22,543 nucleotides of DNA from CAZJHD01 sp964545855. GTDB lineage: Bacteria; Planctomycetota; UBA1135; JACQFD01. Location of the stretch: NCBI GenBank assembly GCA_964545855.1, contig CAZJHD010000069.1, forward strand, positions 1 to 22,543. The letters are read 5' to 3'. The stretch's first letter is position 1. The number at the start of each line of letters is the position of its first letter. The notes below the pieces were generated by a model, which saw nothing but the letters and a program-made list of their open reading frames with translations, was not told the DNA's origin and did not search any database. A program made the translations under genes and the position numbers. This document shows, in pieces, positions 17,701 to 22,543 of this stretch.

Positions 17701-18796
17701 GGAGGCTCGGGTGACCCACTGGGAGGGTTCGCTCCAAGGACGCGACGACGCTCTCGTAGAGAACGCGCGCCCGGGGGAAGTCCTGTTGGGCTTTCGCGGT
17801 CCAGGCGAGGCTCTGTCGAGCCTCGATCAGTTTCGAGTGGTCTTCCGGGAGCGTGCGCTCTTGGCTTTCGAGGATTTTCTCGAAGAGGCCTCGCGCACGA
17901 GGAAGGTCTCCATACCGGCCCGCCAGCGCGGCGAGGTTGGCCTGCGCCAGCAGCAAGTCCGGATGCGTCGAAACCAGCGCGCGAGCGTAATGGTGAACGA
18001 CTCGTTCCATCGCCTCTTCGGCGATCTCCGGCTTCGAAAGCTGGAATGCGGCAAGTCCCAGGGACCATTGCGCTTGCGCCATCGTTGCGCGGACGATCGA
18101 TGGCTCAGCCACGGTGAGGTGTTGCCATTCCTCGAGCAATCGGGATCGAGCCCTTTCCAGATCGTCTTCCGTCCGCACGCTTCCGAGATCCTGGATGAGC
18201 GACTCCGCCCGCGCGTGGGCGGCGCGTGCCGCGTCGAGCGCCGTGGCGATGGCGACTCGATCGAGACTCGGTTCGAGGTCCGCTCGCCGATCGAGAGCGA
18301 GCGTCGCGCGCGGTGCGTCGCCTCGGCTCAGGCCGGAGTGGTAGGCGCGCTCCCAGTAGGAGCGCGCTGCGAGTTCCGAATCCGGGGGAGCGGTCTCGAT
18401 GGCGCCGCGAAACACGCGGATCGAAGCCGAGCCGAGTCGCGGCGCTCTTGCTGCGACTCGAATTCCGAACGCGCCCGCGGTCGGTGCAGTCCAGAGGACT
18501 TGCGCGTTCGTCTCGGTCCCCGAGTCGTCGTCGCTCGCGAGGACGTTGCCACGGGCGTCCTCGATCGCCAGCGCCACATCCGCGTCGTAGCTCTCCGCGA
18601 AGATCGTGATCGGCTCGGCGACGGAGAGATCGAAGCGCAGAAGGACCCCCGCCTCTCCGATCCGGTCCAGCGGGATCTCGAGCGAGTCGCCGAGCCGGAT
18701 CTCCTCTGGCAGCGGCGGCGGCGCGGGGGCCGAGGCGGGCTTCGAGTCCTGGAGGAGAACGGCGGCGAGCGCGAGCGCGAGCGCGGGCGCGACCAT
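14765..18796 (-). CDS. Caspase-like CHAT protease with signal peptide, PPC-like domain and TPR array
   Basis: The protein has 1343 residues from ATG 18796. The N-terminus is a signal-peptide-like hydrophobic run (APALALALAAVLL) followed by a Pro/Ala linker. Residues about 35-132 form a PPC-like beta domain (FAESYDADVALAIEDARG). TPRs fill about 271-775: 12 units of 42 residues (one of 43) with the pattern ERTLPEDHPDLL...A...QGD..RAR. A helical linker leads to a C-terminal CHAT domain (about 960-1343). The catalytic His1169 lies in HLATHGYFSE (codon 15290-15292) and Cys1252 in VLSACETHVG (codon 15041-15043). The family is caspase-like (HetF, separase-like) and TPRs usually bind the substrate or regulator. 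No upstream Shine-Dalgarno is seen; codons before the ATG would add RRRRP, a good n-region, but hold no canonical start. It follows its paralogue by 88 bp, probably in one transcript. The substrate is unknown. Confidence 0.92.
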   Translation of the reverse strand: MVAPALALALAAVLLQDSKPASAPAPPPLPEEIRLGDSLEIPLDRIGEAGVLLRFDLSVAEPITIFAESYDADVALAIEDARGNVLASDDDSGTETNAQVLWTAPTAGAFGIRVAARAPRLGSASIRVFRGAIETAPPDSELAARSYWERAYHSGLSRGDAPRATLALDRRADLEPSLDRVAIATALDAARAAHARAESLIQDLGSVRTEDDLERARSRLLEEWQHLTVAEPSIVRATMAQAQWSLGLAAFQLSKPEIAEEAMERVVHHYARALVSTHPDLLLAQANLAALAGRYGDLPRARGLFEKILESQERTLPEDHSKLIEARQSLAWTAKAQQDFPRARVLYESVVASLERTLPVGHPSLHGVREALADTALAQGDHPRAREIFEVLLAEDERTLPEDHEHLLWTRRNVANAALGQKDFTRARVLLESVAASFERTRPEDHPDLLWTLCQLAEAYVFSGDRPRARSLLERAIAAYRRTQPADHPSLLTAKVILGIVLREQHDLEGARALHESVFATRLKSLPPEHPDLLSARRALVETTFAQGDFERTSAILEDVLAELERSRPQDHPDLLVARRQLAQSADEQGDMLRARMLRESLLASLERTLPKDHLDLWSARMAVAITMTDPAEQLPQAISQLEAIVSAYERLLPANDPDLLIARSNLAAFAWSKGEFARARPIQELVLLEREKHLPAAHPDLIAARNNLAGTLKCQGELERARALEESALASTLSTMPEDHPFVLHRRMNLAATLAMLHDREALDALLLRVAGGYSRRLLSAAALAPRDVETLAAHQEQSLCCAFTFAGAVGSSGAVTRALFQWAETRRARAGADAVAAADAKVSEGAEFRELRASVREARAIVSDLVDSLGTDFESARLAPDALADAVRRRDDAERALADALGRWGAAPVDVSCEAVAAALGPGEAAVGFLRYHHFELDPKRMLGVDGTHFLLAHVVLPDGSLHRVELGPLAPIDEVVKSWRAAAGAALERGVGGMTSDESALRSLGEKVRKLVLDPILAVVGDAVRLHVCADGALHLLPLEALPLDKGVLGDRFEVRHGVSFARLVREPRVRSIDPELLSLGGIDFDAKPPEEPPADLASADVDRSGSARASFGPLRQTRYEVEAIEDLFETAWESGTRRVLTKAEATKAAFLEAAPRARFLHLATHGYFSETTAKVLGESDHDEENTLSPRTSLAETVKGLSPYALCGLALAGANRGRDSLGRVPGILTAEELMGLDLRNCELAVLSACETHVGLDRGASGIASLQAALHAAGARTAITSLWKVDDERTRELMVDFYRRLWVGKRPVAAALWEAKQAARAKGWPVRDWSGWILTGDPGDE
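16472..17986 (-). repeat. Tandem 126-bp units coding 12 diverged TPRs
   Basis: Twelve in-frame units of 42 codons, one lengthened to 43, lie within the first CHAT gene. The consensus is ER-x-LP-x-DHPDLL at the start of each unit and RAR-x-L-x-ES near the end. Units differ widely: RRTQPADHP, LKSLPPEHP and EKHLPAAHP replace ERTLPEDHP. They look older or less homogenised than the array in the neighbouring paralogue. Confidence 0.85.
18579..18633. repeat. 55-bp direct repeat, copy 1 (within PPC-like domain)
   Basis: This stretch is identical to 22489-22543, which reaches the window edge, so the match may continue. It codes the strand around LSVAEPITIFAESYDADV in both CHAT paralogues. It reflects tandem duplication with a conserved or locally converted patch. 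Confidence 0.8.
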
Positions 18797-18884
18797 CGGG
18801 CGCCGTCGGCGGGAGAGGCGGAAGGAGAAGCGGTGGAACTCCCGCGCGCGGCGCGACGAGCGTAGCGCGGAGCGCCTCGGCGCG

Positions 18885-21800
18885 TCAGCGGGGCGGCGCC
18901 GGCGCGCTCGCCGGGCGCGACGCGGGCGCGCGCTCGGGGTCGTCGCCCGGGTCGCCCGTGAGGATCCAGCCGCTCCAGTCCTTGAGCGGCCAGCCCTTCG
19001 CGCGCGCCGCCTTCTTCGCGTTCCAGAGCGCGACGGCGGCGGGCTCCTTGCCGATCCAGAGCCGGCGGTAGAGGTCGGTCATCAGCTCGCGCGTCCGCTC
19101 GTCGTCGACCTTCCAGAGGCTCGTGATCGCCGTCCGCACGCCGGCGGCGTGGAGCGCCGCCTGGAGCGACGCGATCCCCGATGCGCCGCGGTCGAGACCG
19201 ACGTGCGTCTCGCAGGCGGACAGCACCGCGAGCTCGCAGTTGCGCAGATCGAGGCCCATCAGCTCCTCGGCCGTGAGGATCCCCGGCACGCGCCCGAGCG
19301 AGTCGCGGCCGCGGTTCGCGCCAGCGAGGGCGAGGCCGCAGAGGGTGTAGGGCGAGAGACCCTTCACGGTCTCCTCGAGCGACATGCGCCGCCAGAGGCT
19401 GCGCTCCTGCGAGCGGTCGGGCTCGCCGAGCACCTTCACGTCGGCGTCGGAGAAGTAGCCGTGCGTCGCCACGTGGATCCACCGCGCGCTCGGCGCGGCT
19501 TCGGCGAAGGCGGCCTTCGTCGCTTCCTCCTTCGTGAGCACCTGCCGCGTGCCGTCCTTCCAGGCTCTCTCGAAGAGATCCTCGATCGCTTCGACCTCGT
19601 AGCGCGTCTGACGCAGCGGGGCGAAGAGCTGACCACCGGGACCGGAGCGCGCGAGTGCGACCCGCGGAGTCGACGCATCGGAGTCGATGCCCGTCCCCTC
19701 GGCGTCGAAGTCGACTCCACCGAGCGCCAGCAAGCGCGGCTCCTCGTCGACGGCACGCCGTGCGCGCAGCAGCCGCGCGAAGGAGACCTCGTGGCGGATC
19801 GCGACGCGGTCTCCCACGACTCCGTCGCCGAGCGGCAGCGCCTCGAGCGGCGCGAGGTGGAGCGCTCCTTCGAGCGCGAGGTGGAGGCGCGAAGCCTCCG
19901 GCGCCGCCGCGAGCACGGGATCGAGGACCAACGCTCGCAGCCGTTCGCCGAGGGCACGCGCGGCGTTCGCATCCGCCGCGATGCCCCCGACTCCCCGCGC
20001 GACGGGCGCGTCGAGAGCCGCGCGCCAGCGCGTGACCGCTTCTTCGATCGGGGCCAACGGGCCCATCTCGACGCGGTGCAGCGATCCATCCGCCAGGACC
20101 ACGTGGGCGAGCATCGACGCCGTCGTGTTCGTCGCGTGTCGCTCCACCTCGTCGAGCTCCTGGCGGTCGTAGCGCAAGAAGCCGATGGCCGCCTCTCCCG
20201 TCGACAGCGTCGCCGCAAGACGCTCCGCATCGATGTCGATCGGCGCCATCCCCCGCTCGGCGAGCGCACGCGCCAGCGCCCGCTCGGCGTCGTCGCGCGC
20301 GCGCGCCGCTTCCGCGATCGCCTCCGCGCTCGGACGCGCCTCCGCCGTCTCCGCGCCGAGGCCGCTCACGAGGTCGGCCGAGCGTGCTCGGGCCGCGCGG
20401 ACGGCGGCGCGCAGAGCGTCCAGGCTTGCGTCCGCCCACTGGGATCCGGTCGCCCCTTCGGTCGTGCTTGCGGCCCGGCGAGTCTCGATCCAATCGAACA
20501 GAGCCGATCCGAGGTTCGAGGTCCCTTCGACGTAACGAGCCCAGGAGAGCGCCGCGGACAGCAGGAGTGCCTGCGACGCGAAGATCTCCTGCTGCTCGCG
20601 CGGAGCGAGGGTGCGAGCGATTCGGATCGACTGCAGGCAGCCCGGTGACGTGTCCTTCAACACTTCGGTCAGCGCGTCCGAGTCGCCGAGGGCCGCCAGC
20701 ATTCCCGCGAGGTTGTGCCGCGAGCCGAGGAGCTTGTAGTGGCCCGCGGGCAGCGTCCGCTCGAAGGCAATCAAGACGCTCGCCTCGAGCTCTCGGGCGC
20801 GCGCAACGTCGCCCTGCGCCCACAAGGTCGACGCGAGGTTGTGCCGAGCGTCGAGGAGATCGGGGTGATCCTCGGGGAGGGTGCGTTCGTAGGCGGCGAG
20901 GACGCCCTCCTCGATCTCACGCTCACGCGACAGATCCCCTTGAAGGCCGACCGTCGCCGCGAGGCTCCGACGGGCATCGAGAAGCTCAGGATGGTCCTCG
21001 GGAAGCGTCCGCTCGCACGCCGCCAGCACGCTCTCCTGGAGCACACGGGCGCGCGCGAGATCTCCCTGCTCCCTCACCGTCGCCGCGAGGTTCTGCCGCG
21101 CGCCGACGAGGGCAAGGTGGTCTTCCGGAAGCGCTCGTTCGTAGGCCGCCAGCACGCTCTCCTGGAGCAGACGGGCGCCTGCGAGGTCCCCTTGCTTCAG
21201 CACCGTCACCGCAAGATTCCCTCGCGCGCGGAGGATCGCGGGGTGGTCGGCGGGAAGCGATCGCTCCCACGCCGCGAGAACGCTCTCCTTGAGCGCCCGG
21301 GCACGGGCGAGATCGCCCTGCTCTTGGAGTATGGCGGCGACTCCCAGCCGCGCATCGAGCAGGAGGGGGTGGCCCTCCGGGAGCGATCGCTCTCGTACGG
21401 ACAGCACCTCCTCGTAGAGCGCACGGGCGCGCGGAAAATCTCTCTGCTTCCACGCCGTCGCCGCGAAGTTCTCTCGCGCGGCGACGACGTCGGGGTGGTC
21501 CCGAGAGTGCGTTCTCTCCCTCGCCTCCAACAGGCCCTCGAAGAGCGTCCGGGCGCGCGGGAGATCGCCCTGCTCCAACACCGTCCCGGCGAGGTTCTGC
21601 CGAGCGTCGAGAATCCGTGGATGGTCCTCGGGAAGCGCCCGCTCGAGGGCGGCGAGCACGCCCTCCTCGAGCGCCCGGGCGCGCGGGAGGTCCCCTTGAT
21701 CCTTGAGGGAGAGAGCGAGGTTCTGGCGCGCGTCGAGCAGGGCGGGATGGTCCGTGGGGAGCGTGCGCTCGTAGGCGGCGACCACGCTCCGATCGAGCGC

Positions 21801-22543
21801 CAGGGCGCGCGGCAGGTCACCCAGCTCCCTCACCGTCATTGCGAGCTGCAAGCGGGAGCGCAGCAGGTCGGGGTGATCCTCGGGAAGCGTACGCTCCCGC
21901 ACCGCCAGCGCGCTCTCGGCGAACGCGCCGGCCGCGTCGAGGATTCCCGCCTGCCGCGCGTGCCACTCGAGCTCGTGGTACAGGCGGCTCATTGCCGAAT
22001 CCCAACGATCGCCGGGGCGCGCACGGAAGAGGGCATGCGCTCGCACGACGGCGTCCGCCGCCGTGCGAGTGTCTCCCGTTCGCTCGGCCTCATGGATCGC
22101 GTCGTGCTCGACGCCCATGGCGCGAAGCCACTCCCGCATCGGATCGCACAGGGCCTCGAGAGCCTCCTGGCTCTCGAGATTCCACTCCTTGCGCAGTCGG
22201 GCCGAGGCCTCGATGCGCCGCGCAGCGTCACCGCGTGCCTCGCTCCTCACGAAGGCGCTGGTCCAGAACGCGGTGGACGCCTCAGCGGGTTCGGCGACGT
22301 CGCGTGTGCTGGGACCGCGGAAGAGGCGCAGCATCGCGGAGCCTTCGCGTGGAGGCTTCGCGACGAGCCGGATTCGGTGCGTTCCGACCGCCGCATGCGA
22401 CCACGCGACGTACGCATTCGTTTCCGTGCCGGAGTCGTCGTCGCTCGCGAGGACGTTTCCGCTCGCGTCCTCGATCGCGACCGAAACGTCCGCGTCGTAG
22501 CTCTCCGCGAAGATCGTGATCGGCTCGGCGACGGAGAGATCGA
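18885..22543 (-). CDS. Second CHAT protease with PPC-like domain and homogeneous TPR array, 5' end missing
   Basis: The frame is open to the right edge, so the start is outside; 1218 residues are visible. The first ~78 are the same PPC-like domain as in the paralogue (AEPITIFAESYDADVSVAIE), cut at its N-terminal side, so a signal peptide is expected just beyond the window. A helical region (about 80-215) precedes ten TPRs of exactly 42 residues (216-635). The CHAT domain fills about 830-1200, with His1027 in HVATHGYFSD (codon 19461-19463) and Cys1110 in VLSACETHVG (codon 19212-19214). The His-Cys spacing of 83 equals that of the paralogue. A Pro/Ala-rich tail (PERAPASRPASAPAPPR) is unique to this copy. 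An internal ATG at 22334 gives a possible but wrong start, because the PPC domain continues in frame before it. The gene lies 88 bp upstream of the other CHAT gene. The function of the pair is unknown; proteolysis of a partner is inferred from the family. Confidence 0.92.
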   Translation of the reverse strand, partial: DLSVAEPITIFAESYDADVSVAIEDASGNVLASDDDSGTETNAYVAWSHAAVGTHRIRLVAKPPREGSAMLRLFRGPSTRDVAEPAEASTAFWTSAFVRSEARGDAARRIEASARLRKEWNLESQEALEALCDPMREWLRAMGVEHDAIHEAERTGDTRTAADAVVRAHALFRARPGDRWDSAMSRLYHELEWHARQAGILDAAGAFAESALAVRERTLPEDHPDLLRSRLQLAMTVRELGDLPRALALDRSVVAAYERTLPTDHPALLDARQNLALSLKDQGDLPRARALEEGVLAALERALPEDHPRILDARQNLAGTVLEQGDLPRARTLFEGLLEARERTHSRDHPDVVAARENFAATAWKQRDFPRARALYEEVLSVRERSLPEGHPLLLDARLGVAAILQEQGDLARARALKESVLAAWERSLPADHPAILRARGNLAVTVLKQGDLAGARLLQESVLAAYERALPEDHLALVGARQNLAATVREQGDLARARVLQESVLAACERTLPEDHPELLDARRSLAATVGLQGDLSREREIEEGVLAAYERTLPEDHPDLLDARHNLASTLWAQGDVARARELEASVLIAFERTLPAGHYKLLGSRHNLAGMLAALGDSDALTEVLKDTSPGCLQSIRIARTLAPREQQEIFASQALLLSAALSWARYVEGTSNLGSALFDWIETRRAASTTEGATGSQWADASLDALRAAVRAARARSADLVSGLGAETAEARPSAEAIAEAARARDDAERALARALAERGMAPIDIDAERLAATLSTGEAAIGFLRYDRQELDEVERHATNTTASMLAHVVLADGSLHRVEMGPLAPIEEAVTRWRAALDAPVARGVGGIAADANAARALGERLRALVLDPVLAAAPEASRLHLALEGALHLAPLEALPLGDGVVGDRVAIRHEVSFARLLRARRAVDEEPRLLALGGVDFDAEGTGIDSDASTPRVALARSGPGGQLFAPLRQTRYEVEAIEDLFERAWKDGTRQVLTKEEATKAAFAEAAPSARWIHVATHGYFSDADVKVLGEPDRSQERSLWRRMSLEETVKGLSPYTLCGLALAGANRGRDSLGRVPGILTAEELMGLDLRNCELAVLSACETHVGLDRGASGIASLQAALHAAGVRTAITSLWKVDDERTRELMTDLYRRLWIGKEPAAVALWNAKKAARAKGWPLKDWSGWILTGDPGDDPERAPASRPASAPAPPR
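20637..21896 (-). repeat. Tandem 126-bp units coding ten near-consensus TPRs
   Basis: Ten uninterrupted 42-codon units make exactly 1260 bp. Most begin ER(T/A/S)LP(E/A/T)DHP and carry QGDL(P/A)RAR and E(S/G)VLAA, much closer to each other than the units of the neighbouring gene. The tenth unit is degenerate at its end (GDSDALTEVLKD). Such regular arrays belong to the TPR_10/TPR_12, kinesin-light-chain-like class. Confidence 0.88.
22489..22543. repeat. 55-bp direct repeat, copy 2 (within PPC-like domain)
   Basis: Identical to 18579-18633 and running to the window edge, 3910 bp away. It codes the same PPC-like strand in the second CHAT gene. Confidence 0.8.

Noticed and set aside
20637..21896. 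CRISPR-like regular repeats of 126 bp
   Set aside because: The units are in-frame TPR codons with no constant repeat plus variable spacer structure.
14765..22543. Craspase (gRAMP with TPR-CHAT) or another CRISPR-linked CHAT system
   Set aside because: No Cas7-11, crRNA array or Csx gene is present in the window, and the proteins carry export and PPC-like features.
1..22543. Mobile element, prophage, tRNA, rRNA or riboswitch
   Set aside because: No transposase, integrase, terminal repeats, cloverleaf or known aptamer pattern was recognised on either strand, and base composition is uniform.

Overview
The window is a gene-dense, very GC-rich stretch from what is most likely an uncultured planctomycete (Planctomycetota) or a close relative. 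The grounds are the gene families. There are two Ser/Thr kinases, each paired with an ECF sigma factor, which is a planctomycete hallmark. There are also TPR-CHAT proteins with an export signal and a PPC-type domain, SBBP and FG-GAP propeller proteins, and a secreted protein ending in a Gly/Cys-rich domain of a type I associate with this phylum. No rRNA, tRNA, CRISPR array, insertion sequence or phage gene was seen.

Layout, left to right. (1) Positions 2-1822 (+): the 3' part of a secreted protein with seven propeller-like repeats. (2) Positions 1836-4250 (-, probably extending to about 4419): a membrane Ser/Thr kinase with a C-terminal FGE-sulfatase-like domain. It diverges from (3) an ECF sigma factor, 4438-5028 (+). 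(4) Positions 5036-8392 (-): a large SBBP/DUF11 surface protein with an unusual double-hydrophobic C-terminus. (5) Positions 8557-11160 (-): a 14-repeat FG-GAP/VCBS protein. (6) Positions 13865-14431 and 11307-13868 (-): a second ECF sigma factor that overlaps a TPR-containing Ser/Thr kinase by 4 bp (ATGA). (7) Positions 14765-18796 and 18885-22543 (-): two tandem paralogous caspase-like CHAT proteases, each with a PPC-like N-terminal domain and a long array of 42-residue TPRs. The second runs off the right edge.

How the parts may work together (inference): both kinases have a cytoplasmic catalytic domain, one membrane segment and a C-terminal domain that would lie outside the cytoplasm, so each could sense a signal and act on its partner sigma factor. 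The neighbouring surface propeller proteins and the CHAT pair are candidate members of the controlled gene set. The CHAT pair is the most system-like element. Both copies keep the His/Cys dyad and an almost invariant catalytic core, yet the first carries a signal-peptide-like N-terminus, so they may be extracytoplasmic caspase-like proteases. This is unlike the cytoplasmic TPR-CHAT of Craspase.

Two places look like frame or fusion anomalies. The first is the 5' end of the first kinase, where a good ribosome binding site and ATG sit one frame away from a coding-like N-terminal extension. The second is the C-terminus of the SBBP protein, where a lipoprotein-type signal peptide is fused in frame after a membrane anchor.
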